Source of the DNA: Elymus sibiricus
Lineage: Eukaryota > Streptophyta > Magnoliopsida > Poales > Poaceae
Assembly (NCBI GenBank): GCA_039707655.1
Contig: CM077671.1
Coordinates: 366,136,720-366,200,719 of the forward strand
Length of the DNA: 64,000 nt
Direction of reading: 5' to 3'
The notes beneath the pieces are model-generated. The model worked only from the letters and a program-made list of their open reading frames with translations, was not told where the DNA came from and ran no database searches. Within the stretch, counting starts at the first letter, position 1. Each line of letters opens with the position of its first letter. The position numbers and the translations under genes were made by a program. This document shows positions 1 to 10,965 of the stretch, piece after piece.

Positions 1-312
1 TCTCCGCTCTGTTTTCCTTTAAAGTAGATCTAAAACAAATCATCAAGGGTTATCCTTTGGACTGCTGCAGTTTTGGTCGTTCCGTCGGCTAGAACATATA
101 TGCCACTGCTTTTCTTCGTTTAATTAGATCCACCCAGAGAGAAACTTTCATAGAAACCTGTTCGTGACCCAATGTCGCTGCTAAGTTGTTAAAGATATCC
201 CTTTGACCTTCTCAAATTTCGCCGTCTCATAACAGTATTTTAATATAGACGGCTTATAATCTGCTATGGCTTATTCTTCTCGCTACCCTTGTAGCTACTT
301 GCATAACCCGCC
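1..312 (+). other. Upstream part of the decayed Transposase_28-type gene
   Basis: No open frame of note. It lies just 5' of the ATG at 313, so I read it as the leader or promoter side of that gene, inside an old Tat-clade Gypsy element that extends beyond the window. No clear TATA box was chosen. The sequence is AT-rich and shows no repeat structure I could support. Confidence 0.4.
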
Positions 313-670
313 ATGACTTCGAAGAACTCTAAAGTTTGCAACTGGGCAAAAATCAAAGAGTCCAAGCTTACCCTGGAGAACCTTGTGTTTCAATGATTTT
401 TGCCGGCTCGGAAGACTATAAAGTAGCGAGATCCTGAAGAAGATCCGGCCCCACAGCCACAACTAGGAGAAGTTGTAGTATTTACTGATCATCTGCGCAG
501 GGGTTTCGACCTCCTGGCTCAAAATTCTTCAGAGACCTCTTGCACTTCTTTAAGCTCAGGCCTCAAGACATCAGTCCAAACTCCATGACAAACATTTGTC
601 AATTCCAAGTGTTATGCGAGGTGTACCTTCAAGTTGAGCCGTCCGTGACTCTGTTCAGGGAATTCTTCTA
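313..670 (+). pseudogene. Transposase_28-type antisense gene of an old Tat-clade Gypsy element, part 1 of 3
   Basis: Starts at ATG 313 (MTSKNSKVCNW...). The frame meets TGA at 394-396 and TAG at 424-426. It continues as VVVFTDHLRRGFDLL, then needs a one-base shift to give FFKLRPQDISPNS...CEVYLQVEPSVTLFREFFY. This pattern (FTDHL-RGF, FF-DLLHFF-L-P-D, CEVYL-EPS--LFREFFYL) is what I know from the cereal Transposase_28 (putative gypsy-type transposon) family; the biochemical function is unknown. Gypsy A interrupts it after 670, and the frame resumes exactly at 23213 once one TTCTA copy is removed. In related elements this gene is antisense to gag-pol, so the host element is inferred to lie on the minus strand. 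Confidence 0.75.
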
Positions 671-1440
671 TGTCGGTGTACTAAAGTTTGGGTCTTTTAG
701 TACCCCATACTTGTGCACGGACGGTTGTAGCCACACCAGCGGCAAGGCCTGCCGGGGGACAGCTGAATGCAAGTGTAAGAATGTCAAGAAAGCATTCAAG
801 TCAATAATCAGAAGACAGAAGACCAAAGGCTGAGATCCCAGCAAGATTCTTGATGGGGTGGCTTGCGGAGCTCCGGCAAGATTCGCACCCGGCAAGACCT
901 CGCCACCCTGTCACCGCTCCAGCACAGCGACCAGCCTGTCATTTAGGTTTTGTCCTCTTGGGTGCGTGTCAAGGTGCTAACGGCGGATGGGGTTAAGCGG
1001 TGCTGATGGGACGGGCTCTTTTTCCGTCCCCAAGAAAGTGAGGGACACCTAAACGGAGCATTTAATGCGTTTGTCCTGAGACGTCAGTGATAATCATGTA
1101 AACGCTGTAGAAACTTTACACCTCTTGGATGTACTGTGTGCCACTGTTGGTGACCCCTTCGACATATAAAAGGAGGCCCAAGGCGTAGCTACAGGGGGGG
1201 ACCTTCTGGCCCAGATAGAGGGATAGCGGCTGTGTACTGTTTATCACATAGCGCTCCTGGAGCCAGAGTTCAAAGACTCACAATACACTAAAGCAGGAGT
1301 AGGGTTTTACGCTTCTCAGCGGCCCGAACCTGGGTAAAAATCCCTCGCGTTGATCGCTGGATCTGCTCTTTGTGCATGCCTTTTTCCCTGCCGAACCATA
1401 AAAGGGACCCATGCGATCCCATAGGTGTCGTACACCGACA
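671..1440 (+). repeat. 5' LTR of Gypsy A (770 bp)
   Basis: Runs from TGTCGGTGT to ACACCGACA and is matched by the split copy at 12826-13083 / 22694-23207. It contains the promoter (TATAAAA at 1165-1171) and a GC-rich start. The primer-binding site follows four bases later. Confidence 0.93.
1165..1171 (+). promoter_or_regulatory. TATA box in the Gypsy A 5' LTR
   Basis: TATAAAA followed by a purine-rich stretch, about 275 bases before the LTR end, in the usual place for the element's promoter. In the 3' LTR the matching site reads TGTAAAA, one substitution away. Confidence 0.6.
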
Positions 1441-1444
1441 TCTT

Positions 1445-1462
1445 TGGCGCGCCAGGTAGGGG
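1445..1462 (+). other. Primer-binding site of Gypsy A
   Basis: TGGCGCGCCAGGTAGGGG lies four bases after the 5' LTR and is of the TGGCG type used by plant Gypsy elements. The tRNA primer was not assigned. Confidence 0.75.
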
Positions 1463-1526
1463 AAACGGGGTTGCATGAACCTGATCTAGCGATCAGCGCG
1501 CCAGTTTCTTCATCATCTTCATCGCC

Positions 1527-3554
1527 ATGGCTCCCAAGAAGAAGGGTTTTACGGCGGTTGATCCATCCGCGTCCGGTATCCCTGTAGCTACATGGACGGG
1601 CGACGGTGTGGACGCAGGCGGAGGAGGCGGAGGTCCTGAGCCTCCACGACGTTCTGGTGATCAAAGCCAAGCGAGCGGCGTCGTTCGCAGCGGCGACGGC
1701 AACCCGCGCGCCGCTAGATCTAAGGACGGAGCTATGCTGCCTACGGGCGGCGTAGTGAACTCCAAGGACAGAAGGGCGCCTTCTAAGACACCCACGCCGG
1801 TGCATGCGCCGCGGCCTTCTCAGGTCGCACGTGATGAACAGCGCCGCGGCGTTGGTGGTTCTAAGCATCCCCAAGGAAAGACCCCTGAGCATCACTCTCG
1901 AGATGCGCGGGGCCAGCATGCACGCCAAAATGCTGGTGGAAGTGGCGCGCGGTCGTGGGACCGTGATGGAGCTCCTTCTAACACGGTTAGGAGTCAGAGC
2001 ACCTCACGTTCCTCGCACCTTTCGCCGCCGCCTACACCAGCAGAAGCATTGGCGCGAGCACAGCTGCTCCTGAATTTTCCCCCTGCTACGGAGAAGCTCG
2101 AAGAATGGAGAGCTGCTATTCAGAGCCTCATCGGCCTCGCTAATGGAGATGGGCTGCAGCGGGGGGAGCCTTCGCGGCGGCAGTCCATCGAGCCGGCGCG
2201 CGCCGATGGCGAAAAGACTGGAGGTGGTACGACCACGATGCACTCCCCTCCACGGCGGCAACAGCGGTCGCTGACTCGATGGATCGGCGCCTGTGATGAT
2301 GATTCAACGGCGTCGTCTGATCCGCGAACTCGCCGCGATCAACGTCAAGTTCTTCGGGAACGAAGCAAAAAAGACGATTGGACTACCATTGAGCGGCGGC
2401 GAGAAGCGCACCATCAATCTGATAGGCGCACAGGACCCACTGTAGACAAGCCTGCGCTAGGGTATCCTGGTGACCTACCTTATGCGGTGGGTTGTCCAGC
2501 TTTTACCCGTGAGCTGCGGCGAGTCCAGTGGCCCAATTCCCGAACGTTCAAACTGGAGGTCCTGGAGAAATACGACGGGAACACTCACCCGTCGGAGTTC
2601 TTGAGCATCTACACCATTGCGGTGCAGGCTGCCGGGGCTCGCGACGACAAGATACTCGCCAACTACTTCCCGTTGGTACTTAAGCCCAACGTCAGGTCGT
2701 GGTTGATGGATCTGCCGGAAAATTCCATTTCTTCCTGGGCAGATCTGTGTCATGAGTTTGTTGGCGCATTTACCGGAGGTCACCAAGCTCCTGGCCAGGA
2801 AAGTGATTTGCATCTCATCCCCCAGAAAGAGGGCGAAACCTTGCGCAAATACATACAGAGATTCAGCCGCATACAGCACAACATCCCAAATGTTCATCCT
2901 GCCGCTGTTGTCAGCGCGTTCCATCAGAACGTGCGCAACCGCAAGATGCGCGAAGAGTTGGCGATGAACAAAGTCAGGGATATTGCCGAGCTCTATGCTC
3001 TGGCTGATAAATGTGCTCGAGCTGAAGAAGGGAGGAGATTCCCCGGCGAGAATGCTGGCGCAGGAATCGACTCTGAGGACGAAAACGCCACCGCCTCGAC
3101 AAAGAAAGGCCGATGGTGTAATAGGAAACGCAGGGGCAAGGCCGTGCTTGCTGTCGAGGAATCCGGCAACCTCGACACCGCCAAGAAGATCAAGGTTGAC
3201 AGCCCCGGCAAGGAGGTTGCCGGGTGCGCCTCCTGTAAGGCCTTGGCGGCTGCCGACAAGCCGGAGGGCTCCAATAAGCAGTATTGCAAGATCCATCGCA
3301 CCAAGGGCCATGATCTCCAAAACTGCCGGCAAGTTGAGGAGCTTGTCAAGAAGCAGAAAGTTGAGTATGAAAGGCGAGATAAGGAGAAGGCCCAGGATGG
3401 TGCAGAGGGGTCCGGCAAGAAACGCGGTGGCCGAGGAGGTCGCCGCGGCAAGGCCAAGCAACAGAAGGAGAGGCCCGCTCGAGGCCGCGACAAGGAAGAG
3501 GGGGTGACGATGACAATGAGGAGGACGACGAGTCCAGCGAGCACAGATTTCTAA
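1527..3554 (+). CDS. gag: Gag polyprotein of Gypsy A (675 aa)
   Basis: Open from ATG 1527, 65 bases after the PBS. The first 300 residues are low-complexity, basic and rich in R, S, P and G. A Retrotrans_gag domain lies at about residues 330-500 (KYDGNTHPSEFLSIY..., RSWLMDLPENSISSWADL..., GETLRKYIQRFSRI). Near residue 595 is a zinc-knuckle-like YCKIHRTKGHDLQNC. The tail is very basic (KKRGGRGGRRGKAKQQ), fitting nucleic-acid binding. Gag forms the cytoplasmic particle that packages element RNA. The reading ends early because of a one-base slip at the G5 run 3500-3504; the other frame continues straight into the protease region, so gag and pol were once one frame. Confidence 0.88.
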   Translation: MAPKKKGFTAVDPSASGIPVATWTGDGVDAGGGGGGPEPPRRSGDQSQASGVVRSGDGNPRAARSKDGAMLPTGGVVNSKDRRAPSKTPTPVHAPRPSQVARDEQRRGVGGSKHPQGKTPEHHSRDARGQHARQNAGGSGARSWDRDGAPSNTVRSQSTSRSSHLSPPPTPAEALARAQLLLNFPPATEKLEEWRAAIQSLIGLANGDGLQRGEPSRRQSIEPARADGEKTGGGTTTMHSPPRRQQRSLTRWIGACDDDSTASSDPRTRRDQRQVLRERSKKDDWTTIERRREAHHQSDRRTGPTVDKPALGYPGDLPYAVGCPAFTRELRRVQWPNSRTFKLEVLEKYDGNTHPSEFLSIYTIAVQAAGARDDKILANYFPLVLKPNVRSWLMDLPENSISSWADLCHEFVGAFTGGHQAPGQESDLHLIPQKEGETLRKYIQRFSRIQHNIPNVHPAAVVSAFHQNVRNRKMREELAMNKVRDIAELYALADKCARAEEGRRFPGENAGAGIDSEDENATASTKKGRWCNRKRRGKAVLAVEESGNLDTAKKIKVDSPGKEVAGCASCKALAAADKPEGSNKQYCKIHRTKGHDLQNCRQVEELVKKQKVEYERRDKEKAQDGAEGSGKKRGGRGGRRGKAKQQKERPARGRDKEEGVTMTMRRTTSPASTDF

Positions 3555-3568
3555 AAGCTACAGAAGTC

Positions 3569-4408
3569 ATGTGCAATGACGGGGGTGCCTCGTTGCATTC
3601 TTCCCACCGTCGACTTAAACAGTGGGCGCGCGAGATTAATGCGACAGAGCCATCTGTCGATGCCCGGAAACCATTGAAATGGTCCAACACGCCTATCATT
3701 TTTGACGCTGAGGATCACCCTGATCGCACAACTGCGGTCGGGTGTCTGCCATTGTTGGTTTCACCAACGATTCACAACCTCAAAGTGACGAAAATGTTAG
3801 TTGACGGTGGGGCCGGTTTGAACTTGATCTCACCTAATGTGATCAAAAGGTTGCAAATTCCTGATGAAGATCTCGAGGAAACGGGCACGTTTCAGGGGAT
3901 CAATCCAGGAAGGAGCCAGCCGAAGGGTAAGATCACACTACCAGTAACATTTGGTAGTGACCTGAACTACAGAAAAGAAAAGATTGTTTTCGACGTCGCC
4001 AAGATTCCATTGCCATATAATGGGATCCTTGGTGGTCCAGCGCTGGCCAAGTTCATGGCGGCATCGCACTACGCTTATAATACATTGAAGATGCCCGGGC
4101 CGATGAGCGTCATCACTGTCAACTCCGACAAGAAGGATGCGCTTATCTGCACTGACCAACTTTACCGGGAGGCAGTTGCAGCACCTGCCACCAAGGCACT
4201 TGCTCCTGCCGCTGAAGCTCCCGGGGGGAAGAAGACCGGCAAGACCTCTAGCACACACTCTGGCAAACGCACCTGCTCGGAGTGCTGCGCTCCTATTGAG
4301 GATGTGCCAGAGAGCTCCACCGGCAAGAGCAAGAAGTCCAAGGCAGGTCCACCAGAAACTAAGAAGGTGCCGTCAAGGAGGATGGTACGGGAGGAACTTT
4401 CACCATAA
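3569..4408 (+). pseudogene. pol: Aspartic protease region of Gypsy A pol
   Basis: Continues the gag frame shifted by one base. It contains a retropepsin-like core MLVDGGAGLNLIS (D-G-G in place of the usual D-T/S-G, as is common in this clade), followed by LLGGPALAKFMA-like ILGGPALAKFMAASHYAY, typical of Tat-type proteases. Its role is cleavage of the polyprotein. The C-terminal linker is rich in K, S and A. A second one-base shift near 4368 ends the frame at 4408. The true frame then carries TAG at 4429-4431 before the reverse transcriptase. Not functional as a single product. Confidence 0.82.
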
Positions 4409-4470
4409 GTTCCACCCTCGACGACAAATAGGAAAGCGCGCTCATTACCTTCCTGCGGGCGAATGTCGAT

Positions 4471-5502
4471 GTGTTTGCATGGCAACCATCTGATATCCCC
4501 GGTGTTCCCAGGGAGGTGATTGAGCATCATCTTGCTGTCTGTCCTCATGCACGGCCCGTCAAGCAGAAAGTTAGGAAGCAAGCCTTGGAGCGGCAAGAAT
4601 TTATTGCCGAGGAAATCAGGAAGTTGGAAGCGGCAGGTTTGGTTAGAGGAGTGCTCCATCCAACATGGTTGGCCAATCCAGTTGTAGTGTGCAAGGCGAA
4701 TGGAAAATGGAGGCTGTGTATTGATTATACAGATATCAATAAAGCCTGTCCAAAAGATCATTTTCCCTTGCCGCGCATCGACCAGATTGTGGACTCCACT
4801 GCCGGCTGTGATTTGCTGTCATTTCTTGACGCTTATTCAGGGTATCATCAGATTTTCATGGCTAAGGAAGACAAAGAGAAAACCGCATTTATCACCCCGT
4901 GTGGTACGTATTGCTTCTTACGTATGCCTTTCGGGTTGAAAAGTGCTGGTTCAACGTTTGCAAGAGCGGTTCAGATAGGTTTTGAGCCCCAGCTACATAC
5001 AAATATGGAAGCTTATATGGATGACATAGTGGTTAAAACCAAGGACAAAGCAACGCTCATACAAGATCTAGAAGAGACGTTTGCGAATCTACGCAAGATC
5101 AATTTGAAGCTCAATCCTGAGAAGTGTGTGTTTGGCGTTCCGTCCGGCAAGCTTCTCAGGTTCTTTGTGTCTCAGCGTGGGATCGAGGCGAATCCCGACA
5201 AGATCAAGGCAATTGAGCAGATTGAAGCGCCAAGACGCGTCAAAGATGAGCGTCGTCTTGCCGGCTGCGTTGCCGCTCTGAGTAGGTTCATCTCCAAATC
5301 TATTGAGCGCGCCCTGCCCTTTTTCAAAATCTTGAAAAAGGCAGGTCCAATGAAGTGGACTCCGGAAGCGGAGGCAGCGCTACATGATTTGAAGAGGTGC
5401 TTCTCCTCTCTGCCAACACTAGTCGCACCTAAACCACAAGAGACGTTGTTGCTATACCTGGTGGCAACGAATCAAGTGGTTAGTGCTGTGTTAGTGGCAT
5501 AG
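4471..5502 (+). pseudogene. pol: Reverse transcriptase of Gypsy A
   Basis: The 343-aa frame holds the RT domain in order: VFAWQPSDIPGVP lead-in, fingers (WRLCIDYTDINKACPKDHFPLPRID), LLSFLDAYSGYHQI with the first catalytic Asp, MPFGLKSAGSTFARAV, and the catalytic YMDD at about 5014-5025. The thumb/connection follows (LNPEKCVFGVPSGKLL, GIEANPDKIKAI). It copies element RNA into DNA in the particle. TAG at 5500-5502 stops it where the RT-linked RNase H begins; the same frame is open again immediately after. LRFF replaces the usual LGF after GKL. Confidence 0.9.
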
Positions 5503-6560
5503 AGAGAAGTCGACGAAGAAGCAGCGGCGGGGGCAGGACCGTCAAGCGACGAGCCAGGATTTTCCCCGGCAGAGTCTGGTGCCGACAAGGCAGAATTTGC
5601 GCAGTCAAATGAAGCGACGCAGAGGAAGAAGATGGTGCAGTGCCTAGTTTATTTTGTCAGCTCCCTTTTGCGGGGGGCTAGGTCAAGATACTCTGGCATG
5701 CAAAAGTTGCTCTTCGGCCTCCTTATGGCCTCGAGGAAGGTGCGCCATTATTTCCAGGCACATGAGATCACCTTCGTCACGCGCTTTCCGTTGCAACGGA
5801 TTTTACGAAATCCAGATGCGACCGGCAGGATTGTGGAGTGGGCGTTGGAACTATCAAGCGTTGGTCTCAAATTTGAAAGCACTTTAACTATTCAGAGCAG
5901 AGCCTTGGCAGAGTTCATTGCAGAATGGACCCCAACGCCGGACGAAGAGATTCAAGAAACAACTCTCCCCGGCAAGGAAACAAGTCGAGAATGGATTATG
6001 TATTTTGATGGGGCTTTCTCGCTGCAAGGTGCCGGTGCTGGCGTGCTGCTTGTCGCACCCACCGGAGAGCACCTCAAATATGTAATTCAGATGCACTTTC
6101 CCCGGGAGAAGTCGACAAACAACACTGCGGAATATGAAGGGCTGCTTGCCGGTCTCAGGATCGCGGCAGACCTTCGAATTAAGAAGCTCATCGTCAGAGG
6201 TGATTCACAGCTTGTTGTCAAGCAAGTCAACAAAGATTATCAGAGCCCGTTGATGGAAGCTTACGTAGATGAAGTAAGGAAGTTGGAGGAGTTCTTTGAC
6301 GGTCTGCAAACAGAGCATGTTCCTCGTACAGAGAATAGCATTGCCGACGACCTGTCAAAACGTGCTGCCCTCAAGTTACCTGTGGAACCAGGGACTTTTG
6401 TGCTTCAATTGACTCAGCCATCCGTAGTACCATCAGCAAAGCAAGATAAGAGAAGGAAGTTGAGTTCCGGCCAGTACTTTCCCGCAGAGCTCCCAGCCGG
6501 CCGGCAAGGAAGTTGCCGGGAACAACGCCAAGCCTGCCGGGGGGCAACAGGCTCCGGCAG
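5503..6560 (+). pseudogene. pol: RNase H domains of Gypsy A (RT-linked and second, archaeal-type)
   Basis: In frame with the RT after its stop. The first domain is degraded, ending VRHYFQAHEITFVT. The second, at about 5990-6370, has the catalytic pattern D-E-D-D: MYFDGAFSLQGAG, NNTAEYEGLLAGL, VRGDSQLVVKQV and NSIADDLSKRAA. It removes the RNA strand and primers during reverse transcription. Two RNase H domains in one pol are a Tat-clade mark (established knowledge). Downstream of about 6440 the sequence is low-complexity and the frame is lost before the integrase. Confidence 0.82.
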
Positions 6561-6649
6561 GGCTTCGAGCCCTTGCCGTGGAGACAAACGCTCCCGCGGC
6601 ATAATACATGCCTTTAGTCCTTGCCGTCGGGCCTCAGGCTCCAGCATGG

Positions 6650-7882
6650 GCACAACACATTGTTTAGTTCCTCCAAACAGGAGAACTCCCCGAAGAACAG
6701 GAAGAAGCGGAGAAAGTAGCCCGTCAGTCTAATATGTACCAGTTTGTGGACAATGTCCTGTACAGAAAGAGACCGAACGGTGTGAAATTGAAGTGCATTC
6801 CTCGGGAGGATGGACTGGAGCTGTTGGCAGAGATACATGGAGGCATATGTGGCTCCCACATAGGATCAAGAACTTTTGTTGGTAAGGCATTCCGGCAAGG
6901 TTTCTTTTGACCCACTGCTCTCCAGGATGCAACTGCACTAGTAACCAAGTGTGAAGCGTGCCAGTTCCATTCAAAGAAATTGCATCAACCAGCTCAAGCT
7001 CTTCAGACAATCCCTCTTTCCTGGCCATTTTCGGTCTGGGGGCTCGACATTTTGGGCCCTTTCCCCCGTGCTACCGGGGGCTTTGAGTACTTGTACGTCG
7101 CAATCGACAAGTTCACAAAGTGGCCGGAAGTGGAAGCAGTGAGGAAGGTGACAGCATAATCACCGGTCAAGTTCTTCAAAGGACTAGTTTGCCATTTTGG
7201 TGTACCAAACAGAATCATCACTGACATTGGCACACAGTTCACGAGCCACACCTTCATGCAGTACGTCCAAGACCTTGGCGGCAAGATCTATTTTGCTTCT
7301 GTTGCTTATCCAAGGAGCAACGGCCAGGCGGAAAGGGCAAATGCTAAAGTGTTGCGAGGTCTTAAGACAAGAACTTTTGACAAGCTGCGCAAGTGCGGAA
7401 GACGCTGGATTGATGAGCTGCCGGCAGTTCTTTGGTCAATCAGAACGACACCAAATCGAGCCACCGGCCAGACACCCTTCTCCCTAGTATACGGGGCGGA
7501 AGCAGTCCTCCCTACGGAACTCACATATGGGTCACCTCGAGTGCTCGCCTATGATGAGCTTGAGCAAGAGCAGTTGCGGCAAGACGACATTACGCTCCTT
7601 GAGGAAGATCGTCTTCAGGCTGCTGTGCGAGCTGCACGCTACCAGCAAGCCTTGCGCCGCTACCATAGCCGCAAGGTTCGTGCCCGAAGTCTTGAGGAAG
7701 GTAACCTTGTTCTTCGGCGCGTTCAGTCGGCCAAGAATTCTAGCAAGTTGACGCCGAAGTGGGAAGGCCCTTATCGGGTAGTACGAGTCACCAGGCCTGG
7801 TGCAGTCCGCCTGGAGACCGAAGATGGCGTTCCAGTGAGCAATTCCTGGAATATCGAACATTTTCGTAGGTTCTATCCATAA
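6650..7882 (+). pseudogene. pol: Integrase of Gypsy A
   Basis: The H2C2 zinc motif is IHGGICGSHIGS ... KCEACQ at about 6830-6965. The core has WGLDILGPF (first Asp), IITDIGTQF (second Asp; the following residue is Ile where Asn is usual) and NGQAERANAKVL (Glu). The C-terminal part (GNLVLRRV...LTPKWEGPYRVV...NIEHFRRFYP) is a GPY/F-like module. Nonsense codons are TAG near 6663, TGA 6908-6910 (probably from a Trp codon) and TAA 7157-7159 (probably from Gln). The last part, 7256-7882, is intact. It joined DNA to the chromosome. Confidence 0.88.
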
Positions 7883-8739
7883 GGCGCGGTTGCTGGGTCC
7901 CCCGGCAACCATCTTTTGTACAAGTTTTGTCGGCAAGGCATATAATCCTTTGTACAAAGCCAGGCGCAGACCCTGTGCATAGTTGAATAAGATTAAGTGT
8001 TTTACAATTCTTGTCGATTTTCATGTTTATTTATATGCATGTTTGTCTGAGATGTTGTATTACGCTTATTTCCAGTAAGTATTAACGAACCGCCAAGGTT
8101 CCATATCCCTATTTTCTCTTCTTTCTTTTTCTTAAAAGATAGAAGGTTCCCTCACGTACAAGTTTGCCGGGGGGGTGATGGTATGGACACCAACAGGCGA
8201 TGTTCAAAATTGACATCTTGCAGAAAGCATTACAGCAACGAAAAGCTAAGTTACAAAACTCTAAGTAAAATTTTCACTATAAAGTTATTTTCCTTAGACG
8301 ATTTCGACTTTTGTATGGAAAACCTGCATGCGAAGGAACCTTGTCATGATCGGTTGCGCCCTTACTTTGTTTCGAGTCCGCTCAACAGCTTAAGTGGCTG
8401 CACTGAAAACGCCAAGGTATCTTGCCGGCAGCGGCACCTCCAGCAGGCTGCTAAGGATCCGTTCCTTAAAGCGCTCGCGGCAAGGCTGCGCGCACCGGCA
8501 AGTTTCCAATAAAGCATAGGGCGTGTACCATACAGGAAGAAATCAGACACGAGGAATAGCGTGCATTCATTCAAAACACAGCCAGTTATATTACATTAAT
8601 AGTTGCCGTGATTCTAACTTAAGATAAAACTGTCGTTGGCATGGAATGGTGGCGACAAAAAGAAGTGAAGCAGCTAGTCCCTGCGCTGGCCTTCGACCCT
8701 CTTGACTTGGTCCACCTTGTCGATGATGGGCGCGGCAAG
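7883..8739 (+). other. Non-coding spacer between integrase and the convergent antisense gene
   Basis: No coding signal. It holds GCCGGCA-rich pieces typical of this element, a pyrimidine tract at 8110-8140 and TTGCCGGGGGGGTGATGG near 8164. It is where plus-strand pol and the minus-strand gene converge, so both transcripts may end here; no terminator motif was identified. Confidence 0.5.
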
Positions 8740-10337
8740 TTATTCGAGTGCCTTGAGGTCCACATCCTTCGGCAAGCGGTCAAGAACGTTGGTGAGGTTG
8801 ATGCCAGGGTTCTTGTACACCACTTTGATGAGCACCTTGAGGAGGACAGCCCGGCAGAGTTTGCGGGATTCGTTGGCCAGACGGGTTGCTCGATCAGAAT
8901 GGAGCAGCTTCAGGGCGTCAATCATGCCCTCAAAGAATATGGTCAACCTGGCGCTCGGAGACACCCTATCGTTGGAAGAATAGTTGAAGTTTTGCATGCC
9001 CATGGTGGACAGTTGTGCTGTAAGCTTTTCCGCAACGTCGACAAGGCGCTCAGTCCAGATCTGCACACCTACCTCATGATCATTATAAGTGGCGGCGGCG
9101 CTCTTGAGCAGGTCCTTCTCATTCCGGAGATCTTTGATCAAGACCTTCTCACGAGCCTTGATGTTGTCAAGGGACTCTTCCAGCGTGGTCAGCTTCAGTT
9201 TCAGATCGGCAATGGATTCATTGGCTGAGGTGAGTTGCTTAGTCTTGTCGGATATGGCGGTTTTCATCTCCGCCAGGCTGTAGAGAGTCTTCTCTCTTTC
9301 GGCTTTAAGCGTCGAGATCTCCTTGCAGTGATCCTCAAGGTCCACCTCCAGCCTCTTCACCTTATCGTCAAGCTCGTTCTTGGTGGCCTCTGCAGCTTCG
9401 GCAGCATTGACGGCTTCCTTCAGCTTGCCGGCGTGGTCTGTGGCCAGAGCCTCGAGGGCTTCCTTGTGTTTCTGCTCCAGCTCCTGGGTTCGCTGCGCGA
9501 CGAGCTTTTCAATTTTTTCATCCTTGCCGTGAAGCTTGTTGGCAAGCGCCTTCTCGCGAGCGGCAAGGTCCTCTTCATAGGCATCAAGCCCGACATGGCA
9601 TTCCGTTAGGCGAGCTTCCTCTACAGCTGCCCGTTGCGAGGCCTCCTCTTGCGCCTTCTCGATGTCAGACTGCTTTAAGAGGAGCTCGTTCCAGTTTTCA
9701 CTCAGCTGTTCCCGACCAGTTTTCAACTCTTGGAAAGCTTCGGTGTACCAGACTTGCGTTTCCTCGACGCGCTTCTAGAAATCCGCCTCCGCTGCTCCAA
9801 TAACTGCTGCCCTGGAGTCCAACTTCTCCTTTCGAGCGCGGTAGAGCGCCTGGAGCCTTTGAAAGTTGTCACTCATGGTTTGGAGGAGCTGTTCTTCCTT
9901 GGATTTGCTATTGCTGGCGCTGGGTTCGTCAATAATTTTGAGTCCGGCAGCGGTGATGACTTCCTCGTCGAAAATTTCCCCTTCGGTTGGCACCCCAGTG
10001 CTTGCCGTTCCTGGTATGTTGACGAATAGGTTCTTGCCAATGTTAAGATATCTGCTTGAGGAGGGGGCTTCGGATGTTGACGGCTGATCCTCAACACCCG
10101 CCTCATCGGCAACTGGGGGCTCCATGGCCGGCGTAGCACCTGGCGCTCCTGCGGCAGGAATGCCGTCAGTATGGTCACTGGACTCCTTGCCGGCCTTCTC
10201 AGCAGACTCCTTGGCGGTTTCTTCCTGTACGTCCTTGGCGGCCTCATCAGCGGCAACTCTGTCGTCCTCGGCGGCAGCATTCCTGGCGGTCTCCTCGATG
10301 ACGACATCGACATCCATTTGTTCCGTTAAAGGGAGAT

Positions 10338-10446
10338 CTGAAAGCCAAAGAAAGGGAAACAAGATGAGACCAAGGTTGAAGTTCAAGAAAAAAAATATAT
10401 AATATGTAAAGACAGAATGACAAGTACTCTGAGGCAAAGGGTTTAC
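10338..10446 (-). other. Putative intron 2 of the Gypsy A antisense gene
   Basis: On minus it begins GTAAACCC and ends GGCTTTCAG, with an AT-rich interior unlike the GC-rich exons on both sides. This composition contrast is the main support. Confidence 0.6.
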
Positions 10447-10883
10447 CTGCGTCAAGCTGTTGAGAGGTGGTTTCTCCTTTTCCGGCAACATTGGTTGCCG
10501 ATGTAGGACTGCTGGTGCCTGTGCTTGCCGGCTCCTCCTCAACAAGAATGGGCTCGCCAGCGGAAGCCCTTGCCAAAGATCCGTCTCTGGGCGACGTAGT
10601 TGACGGAGGCGGCGCATCAGGGACGGCCTCCAATGGCTCTCCTCATTGCCGTTCTTCTCCTGCAAGCTCGACGGCATCAGTGGCGAAGATATACGTCTCA
10701 ACGCTCGCCAGTGGGAAATGAGTAATGAACTCACGCTGGGGGCTGTGTTGAGGACTGCGTCGTGGGCTGGGCTCCGGGCTGATGGTGATCGGCTCTGGCG
10801 CACCTGTGGTGCTTGCTGGCGGCTCATCGCCCGTTGAAGTCTTCGCCTTCTTCGCCATCCTTTGCGCCAACGTTTCCGTATCT

Positions 10884-10965
10884 CTGCGGGGACAGGCCAA
10901 AGCAAGGCAAACAAGTTAAGCAAAACCAGAAATCCAGAAGTTAAAAGATGTGACAGGACCCTTAC
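10884..10965 (-). other. Putative intron 1 of the Gypsy A antisense gene
   Basis: On minus it begins GTAAGG and ends CCCCGCAG after a pyrimidine-rich stretch. Splicing keeps the frame (E-D-T-E-T-L-A-Q). Length 82 bp, the same as the inferred intron in the related gene at 23744-23825. Confidence 0.6.

Noticed and set aside
2475..3461. Long minus-strand open frame opposite gag of Gypsy A
   Set aside because: It is the shadow of the GC-rich gag frame; no known motif and no introns or promoter.
3815..3826. Inactivated protease because of D-G-G instead of D-S/T-G
   Set aside because: This variant is usual in the Tat clade as I know it, so it is not a defect by itself.
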